Part shown: in pieces, positions 17,829 to 26,050 of the stretch
Numbering within the stretch: the first letter of the stretch is position 1
Layout of the letters: every line of letters starts with the position of its first letter
Source: Bog-473 sp963788585
Lineage (GTDB): Bacteria; Actinomycetota; Acidimicrobiia; Acidimicrobiales; RAAP-2
Direction of reading: 5' to 3'
NCBI GenBank assembly: GCA_963788585.1
Contig: CAWBHA010000004.1
Location: forward strand, 62,001-126,000
Length of the DNA stretch: 64,000 nt
Program-made: the position numbers and the translations under genes
Notes under the pieces: generated by a model
Seen by the model: the letters and a program-made list of their open reading frames with translations, nothing else
The model's database searches: none
What the model was told of the DNA's origin: nothing

Positions 17829-19472
17829 ATGACGCACTCGTTTGATCGCCGGTCGTTCCTGGCCGGCGGGCTCGCACTGGGAGCAGGCGCGGCCATGGTC
17901 GGCGCGCTCGGAGAGGGCGAGGCGGGCGCCGCGCGTACGAACGGGCCGGGCCGCAACGGGTTGAGCTCGGCCAAGCCGGTCAAGGGTGGTTCCGTGACCT
18001 TCGGCATCGACACCGAGGAAAGCGGGTTCAACCCGTCGACGGCCCGGTGGGACGAGGGTGGCTTCCTCTACGGGCGTACGGTCTTCGACCCCCTGGCCAT
18101 CGTGAACGCCGCCGGCGGCGTGGAGCCGTACTTGGCCGAGTCGATCACGTCGAACGACGACTACACGGCTTTCACCATCACGCTGCGCCCCGGCATCGTC
18201 TTCCACGACGGCACGCCGCTGGACGCCGCCGCGCTGCATCAGAACATCGAGGCCACGGCGAGCGGCGTTCTGACCGGGCCCGCCTTCGCCGATTTCAGCA
18301 GCGCGACGGTGACTGGGCCGCTGTCGGTCACCATCAACATGAAGCAGCCGTGGGCACCGTTCCCCTATTACTTGGCGCAGGCCCAGACCGGCTACATCGC
18401 TGCCCCCTCCATGCTCAACGCCCCCAACGGCGGAACGTCGAACCCGATCGGCACGGGACCCTTCGTCTTCCAGGATTGGGTCCCCAACAGCCACATGACG
18501 GCCACCAGGAATCCTCACTACTGGCGAAAGGGCTACCCCTACCTGAACTCCATCACCTATAAGCCGATCATCAACGACGATTCGCGGGCCGACGCGCTCG
18601 AGACCGGCGAAATCGACATGATGCACAGCAATTCTCCCGACAACCTCTTGCAGTTCAGAGGCAACTCGAAGTATTCCTACTACGACAACAGCGGGCAGAT
18701 CCTCGGACAGCCCACGGTGCAGTGCATCATGTTGAACACGAACGCCCAGCCCTTCAACAACCACACGCTGCGGACGGCCATGGCCATGTGCATCAACCAG
18801 GCCCAGTTCACCAAGGTCATCGACAAGGGGATCGACGCCCCGATGAACGGCCTCTTCCTCCCGGGGAGCGAGTACTACACCACAACCGCCTACCCGAGGT
18901 ACAACCCAACGCAAGCCGCCAAGCTGGTCAAAGAGGTGCAGAAGCAGACCGGCAAGTCGGTCAGCTTCTCCCTCGCCTCGACGAGCGATCCGGAGACGCT
19001 GCAGGCGGCCCAGTTCCTGCAGCAGGCCTTCCAGACGGCAGGGATGCAGGTGAACATCAACATCATCGCCCAGTCGACGATCATCAACAACGCGCTGGCC
19101 GGCACCTACGAGGCAACCCTGTGGCGCCAATTCGGCGCCGTCGACCCCGACCTCAACTACGTCTGGTGGAGCACGACGACGGTCGGCCCGCCGCTGCCGC
19201 TCAACATGGCTCGCAACAACGACCCCCGCATTCAGACGTCGCTGGTGGCGGGGCGGACCACCAGCGAGCACGCGGACCGCGTCAAGGCGTACCAGCAGAT
19301 CAACCAGTATCTGGCCGAGGACATCCCCTACCTGTGGCTGGCCCGCGACACGTGGGCCGTGGTGGCGAACCCCAAGGTGCAGAACTTCGCCAACCCCACG
19401 ACGCTGCAGGGTTCGAAGGCCGTCGCCTTCGACGAGGGCGTGCTCTGGCCGACGCAGATCTGGGTGTCCTAG
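17829..19472 (+). CDS. Tat-exported ABC transporter substrate-binding protein, family 5 (DppA/OppA type)
   Basis: This 547-residue protein has a Tat signal: DRRSFLAGGLALGAGAAM with the RRxFL motif, then a small-residue cleavage region near AGAA. There is no lipobox Cys. The mature part is a family-5 solute-binding protein, with EPYLAESITSNDDYTAFTI early, a LRPGIVFHDGTPLDA motif, and a C-terminal lobe with AEDIPYLWLARDTWAVV. These bind peptides, nickel or other solutes outside the membrane. No permease or ATPase gene for this family is adjacent, so it is an orphan here. A G-rich ribosome-binding site (GGGGGG) precedes ATG 17829. Confidence 0.88.
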   Translation: MTHSFDRRSFLAGGLALGAGAAMVGALGEGEAGAARTNGPGRNGLSSAKPVKGGSVTFGIDTEESGFNPSTARWDEGGFLYGRTVFDPLAIVNAAGGVEPYLAESITSNDDYTAFTITLRPGIVFHDGTPLDAAALHQNIEATASGVLTGPAFADFSSATVTGPLSVTINMKQPWAPFPYYLAQAQTGYIAAPSMLNAPNGGTSNPIGTGPFVFQDWVPNSHMTATRNPHYWRKGYPYLNSITYKPIINDDSRADALETGEIDMMHSNSPDNLLQFRGNSKYSYYDNSGQILGQPTVQCIMLNTNAQPFNNHTLRTAMAMCINQAQFTKVIDKGIDAPMNGLFLPGSEYYTTTAYPRYNPTQAAKLVKEVQKQTGKSVSFSLASTSDPETLQAAQFLQQAFQTAGMQVNINIIAQSTIINNALAGTYEATLWRQFGAVDPDLNYVWWSTTTVGPPLPLNMARNNDPRIQTSLVAGRTTSEHADRVKAYQQINQYLAEDIPYLWLARDTWAVVANPKVQNFANPTTLQGSKAVAFDEGVLWPTQIWVS

Positions 19473-19500
19473 CCGGGGCGGGACAGAGCGAGCAGCACGG

Positions 19501-21099
19501 CTAGCGCATCTCGACGTCGTCGAGGTACTCGTCCCGCCAATGCGTGTAGCGCTCCTCCGGGAGCCGCAGACAGTAGGTGGGACGAAGGGCCTCGACGAAG
19601 CCACGCTCGTGGCTGACGGCGAGGATGGTGCCGGGCCAGTCACCAAGCATGGCGCCGACCGCCGCGATGGAGGGTGGGTCGAGGTTGTTCGTCGGCTCGT
19701 CGAGCAGGAGCAGGTTCGCCTCCCCGGCCGAGAGCATGGCCAGTCCGAGCTTGGCCCGCTCGCCCCCCGAGAGGGTCGCCGGCAACTGGTCGGCCGCCTT
19801 CGACGGCAGGCCGAATGACCCGAGGAGCGCCCGGCGGTCCTTCTCGGCCTTCAACACGGCGTCGCTCACGTTGGCGAGCGCCGTGCGGGTCGGGTCGATC
19901 TGCTCGTGCTCCTGGGCGAAGTACCCGACCTCGACGGTGTGCCCGAGCTCGATCACGCCGTTGCTGGGATCCTGCACACCGGCCAGACAACGCAACAGCG
20001 ACGACTTCCCGGCCCCGTTGCGCCCGATGATCACGATGTGGTCGCCCCGTCCCGCGTGGAAGGTGATCTCCGAGAGCACCTCGTTGGTGCCGTAGCGGAT
20101 GCCCAGCTTGACCACGTCGAGCGGGATGGCACCGGCGCGCGGCGGGGCCGGGAGCCTGAGGGCGCTCGACCGCTCGCGCCGGTCGACGCGGGTGCGCCCG
20201 GCCTCGAGCCGATCGACTCGCTTGTCGAGCGCCTTGGCCTTGCGGGCCCGCTTCTCGGTACTGGCACGCATGGAGTCGGCGAGCGTCGACAGTCGCTTGA
20301 TCTCACGCTGTTCGAGATCCGCGGCCCGTTCGCGCTGCACCTGGTCCGCCTCGTGCTGCGCTTGGAACTTGGAGTAGTTGCCCTTCCACTCGGTCAGCCG
20401 CTGGTGCGAGATGTGCAGCACCTTGGTGATCGCGTGATCGAGCAGCCGCAGGTCGTGGCTCACGACGAGCAACGCGCCCCGGAACCGCGCCAGTTCGTCC
20501 AGCAGCCAGCGCTTGGCGGCCCGGTCGAGGTGATTGGTCGGCTCGTCGAGGATCATGAGCTCGGGGTCCTGAAAGAGGACACGCATGAGGTCGACCCGCC
20601 GGCGCTGTCCCCCCGAGAGTTCGTCGATGTCCTCGAGGAGGAGCTCCTGTCGGAGCCCGAGCCCGTCGGCCAGCCGGGCCATCACGGACTCGGCCTCGTA
20701 GCCACCGCTCGACTGGAATTGCTCCTGCAGATCGGTGAACAGCTCGATGTGCTCCTCGGAGGGGTCGTCCGCCATGGCCCGGCGCGCCGATCCGAGCGCG
20801 TCGTCGAGGACGTCGAGCCCGCGCGCCGAGAGGACGTGCGAGAAGCCGGTCCGCTCGAGGCCGAGCCCGCCGGGCACCGGGGCCTGCGGAAGATAGCCGT
20901 ACGACCCGAGGACGCGGACGTTGCCGCGGTGCCGCAGATGCGGTGCCGCCTCCCCGACCAGCACCGCGATGAACGAGGACTTCCCGGTGCCGTTCCGGCC
21001 CACGAGCCCCACCTTCTCGCCGGCACCCACGACGAACGACGCATCGTCGAGCAGCGTGCGATCGCCGATCTCGATGGTGAGGGCAGACCCGACGATCAC
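19501..21099 (-). CDS. ABC-F family ATPase (ribosome-associated or antibiotic-resistance type)
   Basis: This 532-residue soluble protein has two ABC domains in tandem and no membrane segments. The first has Walker A GRNGTGKSS and signature LSGGQRRRVDL. The second has GRNGAGKSS and LSGGERAKLGLAML. A long charged helical linker (QVQRERAADLEQREIKRLST onward) is the P-site tRNA interaction motif of ABC-F proteins. They bind the ribosomal E site and rescue or protect stalled ribosomes. The subgroup is not resolved. The GTG at 21099 was chosen because TACAAT ends 5 nt upstream and the family start (xIVxxxLTxxxGDRTLL) begins there; a GTG at 21123 is the alternative. It is divergent from a drug exporter. 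Confidence 0.88.
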   Translation of the reverse strand: MIVGSALTIEIGDRTLLDDASFVVGAGEKVGLVGRNGTGKSSFIAVLVGEAAPHLRHRGNVRVLGSYGYLPQAPVPGGLGLERTGFSHVLSARGLDVLDDALGSARRAMADDPSEEHIELFTDLQEQFQSSGGYEAESVMARLADGLGLRQELLLEDIDELSGGQRRRVDLMRVLFQDPELMILDEPTNHLDRAAKRWLLDELARFRGALLVVSHDLRLLDHAITKVLHISHQRLTEWKGNYSKFQAQHEADQVQRERAADLEQREIKRLSTLADSMRASTEKRARKAKALDKRVDRLEAGRTRVDRRERSSALRLPAPPRAGAIPLDVVKLGIRYGTNEVLSEITFHAGRGDHIVIIGRNGAGKSSLLRCLAGVQDPSNGVIELGHTVEVGYFAQEHEQIDPTRTALANVSDAVLKAEKDRRALLGSFGLPSKAADQLPATLSGGERAKLGLAMLSAGEANLLLLDEPTNNLDPPSIAAVGAMLGDWPGTILAVSHERGFVEALRPTYCLRLPEERYTHWRDEYLDDVEMR

Positions 21100-21104
21100 G
21101 CCAC

Positions 21105-21110
21105 ATTGTA
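21105..21110 (-). promoter_or_regulatory. -10 box TACAAT of a probable leaderless promoter (ABC-F)
   Basis: The near-consensus TACAAT lies 5 nt upstream of GTG 21099. It sits back to back with the exporter -10 box at 21132-21137. Confidence 0.65.
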
Positions 21111-21131
21111 CGGGTCCGAACACCCGGTAGA

Positions 21132-21137
21132 TACACT
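21132..21137 (+). promoter_or_regulatory. -10 box TACACT of a probable leaderless promoter (DHA2 exporter)
   Basis: TACACT is followed by CCGCGG and then ATG 21144, with no Shine-Dalgarno. The divergent ABC-F -10 box is 21 bases away, so the two promoters overlap and could be co-regulated. Confidence 0.65.
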
Positions 21138-21143
21138 CCGCGG

Positions 21144-22778
21144 ATGCCCGCTCTCGACCGCAAGTGGTGGACCCTGATCGCCGTCTGCACGGCGGTCTTC
21201 ATGCTCCTCCTGGACATCACCGTCGTCAATGTGGCGCTGCCCGACATCCAGCGTTCGCTGAACTCGAGCTTCTCGGACCTGCAGTGGGTGGTGGACGCCT
21301 ATTCCTTGACGCTGGCCGCCTTCCTCTTGACCGCCGGCGTCGTCGGCGACATCTACGGTCGTCGCGAGGTCTTTGCGGTCGGCCTCGCCATCTTCTCTCT
21401 CGCCTCACTGGTCTGTGGGCTGTCGACGACGCCGCTCATGCTCAACCTGGCCCGCGCCGTGCAGGGCGTCGGCGGCGCCATCATGTTCGCGACCTCGCTG
21501 GCGCTCATCGCCACGGCGTTCGTCGGTCGCGACCGGGGCACCGCCTTCGGAATCTACGGCGCCGTAATCGGCGGCGCGGTGGCGGTGGGCCCGCTCATCG
21601 GCGGCGCCATCACCAGCGGCATCGGGTGGCGCTGGATCTTCTTCGTCAACGTGCCGATCGGCGTCGTGGCGATCGTCATCACGTTTGCCAAGATCTCGGA
21701 GTCGAAGGATCCCCGCGCCCGTCGCGTGGACTGGGTCGGGTTCGTCACCTTCTCCCTCAGCCTCTTCTGCCTCGTGTTCGCCCTGGTGCGTGGAAACGAT
21801 CTCGGCTGGGGCAGCACCACCGTCGTGGGGCTCCTCGTCGTCTCGGGAGTGTGCATGCTGCTCTTCTTCGTCAACGAGTCGAGAACGGGCGACCCCATGC
21901 TCGACCTGAGCCTGTTCCGGATCCCCGCCTTCGTCGGGCTCTCCATTGCCGCGTTCACGTTGGCAGCCTCCATCTTCGCCATGTTCCTGTACCTGACCCT
22001 CTACATCCAGGACAACCTGGGCTACGGACCACTGGCCGCCGGTCTGCGCTTCCTCCCGATGACGTTGATGACGTTCTTCGTCGCCTTCTTCGCGGGGCGC
22101 CTGACCGTCCGGGTGCCCTCGCGCCTGCTGCTCGGTGTCGGAATGCTCATCGTGACCGGCTCGCTCGTTCTCATGGGGACCACCGACCCGAACTCGAACT
22201 GGACCGTCCTGTTTCCCGGGTTCATCCTCGGCGGCATCGGTATCGGCGTGGTGAACCCGGTCCTTGCCTCTGGGGCGGTCTCGGTGGTCCAGCCGCAACG
22301 CTCGGGCATGGCATCGGGCGCCAACAACACCTTCCGCCAGGTCGGGATCGCCACCGGCATCGCGGTGCTCGGTGCCGTGTTCCAGAGCCAGATCGTCTCC
22401 CATACCGCCGCCACACTGAACAAGACGGCCGCCGGGGTTGCCGTGCTCCACCGCGGCGGGTCGCAGCTGCGCGGCGCCCTGTCGGCTGGCGAGGTACGCC
22501 AGGTGGCCTCGTCCATTCCCCTCGCCTCGGCGAGAGCGGCGTTGTTGCACGCGTACCACGTGGCGTTCTCGTCCACGCTGAACCACCTCATGGACATCGG
22601 AGCCGTCGTCGCCTTCGTCGGCGCCCTCAGCGCGTTCGTGCTCGTCCGTCAGCGGGACTTCATCGTCCCCACTGCCGCGGGCGCGCCCCCGGGCGGTGGG
22701 GCGCCCGCCGGCGCAGAAGCGGGCGCGGGCGCGACCCAGACCCCGACGGAGCAGGGAATCCCCGCCGGTCATGCCTGA
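21144..22778 (+). CDS. MFS multidrug exporter, DHA2 (EmrB/QacA) family, 14 TM
   Basis: This 544-residue inner-membrane proton-coupled exporter begins with the family's LLDITVVNVALPDIQ motif in helix 1. It then shows GDIYGRREVF (motif A), LNLARAVQGVGGAIMFATSL and the motif C region GPLIGGAITSGIGWRWIFFVNVP (positions about 150-172, shortened here). The length suits 14 helices. The last ~30 residues are a Gly/Ala/Pro-rich cytoplasmic tail. The next gene overlaps it by 8 bases. Pairing with the divergent ABC-F gene recalls antibiotic-resistance neighbourhoods, but the drug, if any, is unknown. Confidence 0.92.
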   Translation: MPALDRKWWTLIAVCTAVFMLLLDITVVNVALPDIQRSLNSSFSDLQWVVDAYSLTLAAFLLTAGVVGDIYGRREVFAVGLAIFSLASLVCGLSTTPLMLNLARAVQGVGGAIMFATSLALIATAFVGRDRGTAFGIYGAVIGGAVAVGPLIGGAITSGIGWRWIFFVNVPIGVVAIVITFAKISESKDPRARRVDWVGFVTFSLSLFCLVFALVRGNDLGWGSTTVVGLLVVSGVCMLLFFVNESRTGDPMLDLSLFRIPAFVGLSIAAFTLAASIFAMFLYLTLYIQDNLGYGPLAAGLRFLPMTLMTFFVAFFAGRLTVRVPSRLLLGVGMLIVTGSLVLMGTTDPNSNWTVLFPGFILGGIGIGVVNPVLASGAVSVVQPQRSGMASGANNTFRQVGIATGIAVLGAVFQSQIVSHTAATLNKTAAGVAVLHRGGSQLRGALSAGEVRQVASSIPLASARAALLHAYHVAFSSTLNHLMDIGAVVAFVGALSAFVLVRQRDFIVPTAAGAPPGGGAPAGAEAGAGATQTPTEQGIPAGHA

Positions 22779-23427
22779 CGCGGCGGTACTCGAGCCGTTC
22801 GTGCTCGAGGGTCGCCAGGTCCGCCTCGAGCCGTTGCGGGAGGCACACATCCCGGCCCTGGTCGAGGCGTCGGGCCAGGATCGCACCAACTACCAGTGGA
22901 CCTACACGCCCGACGGCCCCGAGCAGATGACCGACTACGTCCGCGATGCGCTGGCCAAGGTGGCATCGGGCGCGCACGTGGCGTTCGCCACCGTCCGCAA
23001 GGGCGCGGCTTCCGGTGGAGGCGACTCGGTGGTGGGAGCCACCCGGTTCTGCGAGATCGCCTTCTGGCAGTGGCCGCCGGGCGCCGTGCACCAGCGCCAG
23101 GGCGTGCCCGACGTGGTCGACATCGGCTTCACCTGGCTGGCCGCTTCGGCGCAGCGCACGCCCGTGAACACCGAGGCGAAACTGCTGATGATGACGCACG
23201 CCTTCGAGGTGTGGCAGGTGCACCGTGTCGCGCTGCAGACCGATGTGCGGAACAAGCGCTCGTGGGCGGCCATCGAGCGGATCGGCGGCAAGCTCGACGG
23301 GATCCTCCGGGCCGACCGACCGGGCGCCGACGACACCGTCCGCACCTCGGCGCGGTTCTCCATCGTCGCATCCGAGTGGCCGGAGGCGAAGGCCCGGCTG
23401 ACGGCACGGCTGGCCCCAACCGGATAA
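22771..23427 (+). CDS. GNAT acetyltransferase (RimJ/RimL-like)
   Basis: This 218-residue cytosolic enzyme has the RimJ-type layout. It starts with VLEGRQVRLEPLREAHIPAL, then has a central DIGFTWLAASAQRTPVNTEAK segment split over the acetyl-CoA-binding region, then VHRVALQTDVRNKRSWAAIE and IGGKLDGILR. These match the N-acetyltransferases that modify protein N-termini or small amines. The substrate is unknown. ATG 22771 overlaps the last 8 bases of the exporter gene, so it is probably co-translated with it. Confidence 0.85.
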   Translation: MPDAAVLEPFVLEGRQVRLEPLREAHIPALVEASGQDRTNYQWTYTPDGPEQMTDYVRDALAKVASGAHVAFATVRKGAASGGGDSVVGATRFCEIAFWQWPPGAVHQRQGVPDVVDIGFTWLAASAQRTPVNTEAKLLMMTHAFEVWQVHRVALQTDVRNKRSWAAIERIGGKLDGILRADRPGADDTVRTSARFSIVASEWPEAKARLTARLAPTG

Positions 23428-23479
23428 CACGTCGGGCCTGCCGACGCGGCCGAGACGGAGGCGGCGCGTGGCGAGGACG

Positions 23480-23791
23480 TCAGGCGCGGGCGAGCGAGGC
23501 GGAGATCTTGCGCAGGTGCAGGGCGTGCACCGCCGCCTCCGCCTCGTCCTTGGGCCGGACCGCCGCCACGGCTTTCCCCGTGCGGTGGATCTTCCAGGCG
23601 AGTTGGTCGGCGCGCTCGACGGTGTGCCCGAGGATCTCGACGAAGGCCTGGATCACCGTCTGGAAGGTCGTGACGTCGTCGTTCCAGACGATCACCGCCC
23701 ACAGGTCCTCGTATTCGAAGAAGGCGTCGACATCCTCGTCGGCGAGGACCGGCAACTCGATAGTCGTTGAAGGATCGCGGTGCGCAGCCAT
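23480..23791 (-). CDS. clpS: ATP-dependent Clp protease adaptor ClpS
   Basis: This 103-residue protein has a disordered acidic N-terminal arm of about 30 residues followed by the ClpS core. WAVIVWNDDVTTFQTVIQAF carries the conserved Asn-Asp-Asp pocket that binds N-degron residues. The second helix (HTVERADQLAWKIHRTGKAV) and the strand with EAAVHALHL also match. It delivers N-end-rule substrates to ClpA/ClpC-ClpP. No Shine-Dalgarno is seen before ATG 23791, and a TAGACT (minus strand, near 23826-23831) could be the -10 of a short leader. It is divergent from the alcohol dehydrogenase gene. Confidence 0.9.
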   Translation of the reverse strand: MAAHRDPSTTIELPVLADEDVDAFFEYEDLWAVIVWNDDVTTFQTVIQAFVEILGHTVERADQLAWKIHRTGKAVAAVRPKDEAEAAVHALHLRKISASLARA

Positions 23792-23838
23792 GAGGAGAGG
23801 AGGGCCACTTTCGGCCCGAAACAGTCTACTCCCGCGGG

Positions 23839-23844
23839 TAGCGT
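23839..23844 (+). promoter_or_regulatory. -10 box TAGCGT of a probable leaderless promoter (alcohol dehydrogenase)
   Basis: TAGCGT lies 6 nt upstream of ATG 23851. Confidence 0.55.
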
Positions 23845-23850
23845 GCGAGA

Positions 23851-24897
23851 ATGCGAGCCACCGTGTTGGAAGGACCGCACTCGGTCCGCGTCACCGATGT
23901 CCCCGATCCGGCGCTGCCCGGTCCCGAAGGCGTCGTCATCACCGTCGAGCGGACGGCGATCTGCGGTTCCGACCTGCACCTGTACCACGGCGCGCCGACC
24001 GGCAGCGGCATCCGGCTCGGCCACGAGGCCATCGGCACGGTGGTCGAGGCCGGTCCCCAGGTGCGCAGCATGCGACGCGGCGATCGCGTGCTGGTCTCCG
24101 GTGTGATCGGGTGTGGGGTGTGCGGCCCGTGTCTGGCCGGTCAGCCCAACCTGTGCCTGGCCGGCAAGGCGGCCGCGTTCGGCACGGTGCCCGAGCTCCC
24201 GGGCGGCCAGGCCGAGGCCATGGCGGTGCCCTTTGCGGACGTCTTCGCCCTCGCGATCCCCGAGCGGGTCTCCGACGAGGAGGCCGTCCTGCTCACCGAC
24301 ATCTTGCCCACCGGGTACCTCGGCGCGTCGCGCGCCGCCATCCGTCCCGGCGCGACCGTCGTGGTGATGGGCCTCGGGCCCGTGGGCATGATGGCCGTGC
24401 GGTGTGCTGAGCTGTTCGGGGCGGCTCGTATTCTGGCCGTCGACCGGGTGCCTGAGCGGCTCGCCCGAGCCGAGCGACTCGGAGCAGAGCCCGTCGACGC
24501 CCGCGAGACGCCCGCTTCGGTGCAGGTGATGGAGGCCACCGAAGGACGCGGCGCCGAGTCGGTGATCGAGGCCGTGGGGGCCGACGCCACGGTCATCGAC
24601 GCGCTGGCCTGTGCGGCCAACGGCGGCACGGTTTCCATCGTCGGGGTCAACCTGTCCATGGAGCTCGCGTTCCCGATGGCGCTCGTCTTCTTGAAGAGCC
24701 TCACTGTGCGCACCGTCTTTGCGCCCGTGCCCGGGACCTGGCCGGCCCTGGTGCCCCTCGTCCAGTCGGGCCGCTTCCGTGGGCTAGCCGAGACGTTCAC
24801 GCACCGGATGGCCCTGGAACGCGTCCCCGAGGCCTACGAGCTCTTCGACTCGCGGGCCGACGGGGTCTTGAAGGTCTTGCTCCTGCCGAAGCCCTGA
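23851..24897 (+). CDS. Zinc-dependent medium-chain alcohol dehydrogenase
   Basis: This 348-residue NAD(P)-dependent dehydrogenase has catalytic zinc ligands ICGSDLHLYHG and GHEAIGTVVEAG. The structural zinc lobe has four Cys, CGVCGPCLAGQPNLC. The nucleotide-binding GLGPVGMMAVRCAELFGA is followed by AVDRV, whose Asp favours NAD. It is full length for the family. The substrate is unknown; relatives oxidise alcohols, polyols or formaldehyde conjugates. Its 3' end overlaps the convergent channel-like gene by 64 bases. Confidence 0.9.
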   Translation: MRATVLEGPHSVRVTDVPDPALPGPEGVVITVERTAICGSDLHLYHGAPTGSGIRLGHEAIGTVVEAGPQVRSMRRGDRVLVSGVIGCGVCGPCLAGQPNLCLAGKAAAFGTVPELPGGQAEAMAVPFADVFALAIPERVSDEEAVLLTDILPTGYLGASRAAIRPGATVVVMGLGPVGMMAVRCAELFGAARILAVDRVPERLARAERLGAEPVDARETPASVQVMEATEGRGAESVIEAVGADATVIDALACAANGGTVSIVGVNLSMELAFPMALVFLKSLTVRTVFAPVPGTWPALVPLVQSGRFRGLAETFTHRMALERVPEAYELFDSRADGVLKVLLLPKP

Positions 24898-25997
24898 GCA
24901 CCCTCCGGCTCGTCGGGGGTCCGGTTGATCACGAGGGGGTACTCCGCTTGGCCGAGCTCGGGCCGGGCCACGAACCACGGTGCGGGGGGCGGCGTGATCA
25001 GCGCCGTCAGGGCGTCCACGATCGGCTCGTAGTTGACCCGCCACCCCTGGAAGTTGCGCCACGACTCCTCCAGGTCGCGCTCGGCCGGCCAATGGACCTC
25101 CTCCAGACGGCGGAAGCCCTTCTCGAACTCCGCCTGGGTGAGGCGGGTGCCCACGTCGGGGAGCGGATCGGCGTCGTAGTCGATCTGCAGGGCGCGGGCC
25201 ATGGAGCGCAGGCAGCGGATGCCCATGGCGATGCAGAGACGAGCCTGGTGCGGCGTCTGCGACGGGCTGACGGCGTGGTACAGCGCCGCCGAGTCCATCA
25301 TGGCGACCAGCGCCACCAGCCAGCTGCGGGTCGAGATCGGCGAGCGGAACCAGATGAGCGCCGGATAGTTGGCGTGGCTCTCCGACACGGCGGAGGCCCA
25401 GCGCTCCCAGTCGCTGTAGAGCGGCGGGAGCTCGTCCATGGTGTCGAGCCAGAAATGCCGGGCCAGGATCTCCGGACCCCAAGCGGGACTGCCACCGCGC
25501 GCCTGGAGCAACGTGACCTCCGTCTCGCGCGTGGCGAACTGGTTGTACAGCGCGGGGAGGTACGCGATCTCGAGCGCGATGACGAGCAGGCCGAGGCCGG
25601 CGGCCAGGATCTCGAGCGTGTGCGGCCCCGCCCCGCGCGCCGACGCGATGCCGAGGGTGAACACGGAGGACCCGGCGATGCCCAGAGCCGAGGCAAAGTC
25701 GAGGCCGCTGTCCCACCAGATGATGCACGCGAAGCCGAGCAGCAGCGTGAAGAGCCAGAGCCCGAAGATGAGGACCATGGTGGCCGGGCCGACGAGCGAC
25801 AGCACGCGGTCGCGCACCTCGTAGGTGGGGAGCCGCGGCGCGAGCAGCCGGGCGGTGCCGCCCAGCATGCGGGCGAGGCCCCGGGTGATGCGCGACGAGG
25901 TGACCCGGGGCACGACCAGCACGGCGAAGACGCTCCAGACCGTCAGGCCGACGATGGCGATGCCCGCGATGAGCGCGACCAGGCGGGCGGACTCCAC
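24834..25997 (-). CDS. Membrane protein with two-TM potassium-channel-like (Ion_trans_2) fold and non-canonical filter
   Basis: This 387-residue protein has an N-terminal helix (LVALIAGIAIVGLTVWSVFAV) and a second at about 75-97. A pore-loop-like segment (SALGIAGSSVFTLGIAS) and a following helix (LGLLVIALEIAYLPALYNQF) come next. The YLPALYNQFATRE...LLQARGGSP stretch is what I recall from actinobacterial two-pore-type channels. There the filter reads TLGYGD; here it reads TLGIAS, so K+ selectivity is doubtful. A soluble C-terminal domain of about 220 residues follows. The GTG at 25997 is the only plausible start near the first helix. The family call is from memory of the pattern. Its C-terminus overlaps the dehydrogenase gene. 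Confidence 0.6.
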   Translation of the reverse strand: MESARLVALIAGIAIVGLTVWSVFAVLVVPRVTSSRITRGLARMLGGTARLLAPRLPTYEVRDRVLSLVGPATMVLIFGLWLFTLLLGFACIIWWDSGLDFASALGIAGSSVFTLGIASARGAGPHTLEILAAGLGLLVIALEIAYLPALYNQFATRETEVTLLQARGGSPAWGPEILARHFWLDTMDELPPLYSDWERWASAVSESHANYPALIWFRSPISTRSWLVALVAMMDSAALYHAVSPSQTPHQARLCIAMGIRCLRSMARALQIDYDADPLPDVGTRLTQAEFEKGFRRLEEVHWPAERDLEESWRNFQGWRVNYEPIVDALTALITPPPAPWFVARPELGQAEYPLVINRTPDEPEGAQGFGRSKTFKTPSARESKSS

Positions 25998-26050
25998 CGC
26001 GCCATCCTGCCAGATGCCCTGATGCTCGCTCTGGAGGCCGGAACGTCCGG

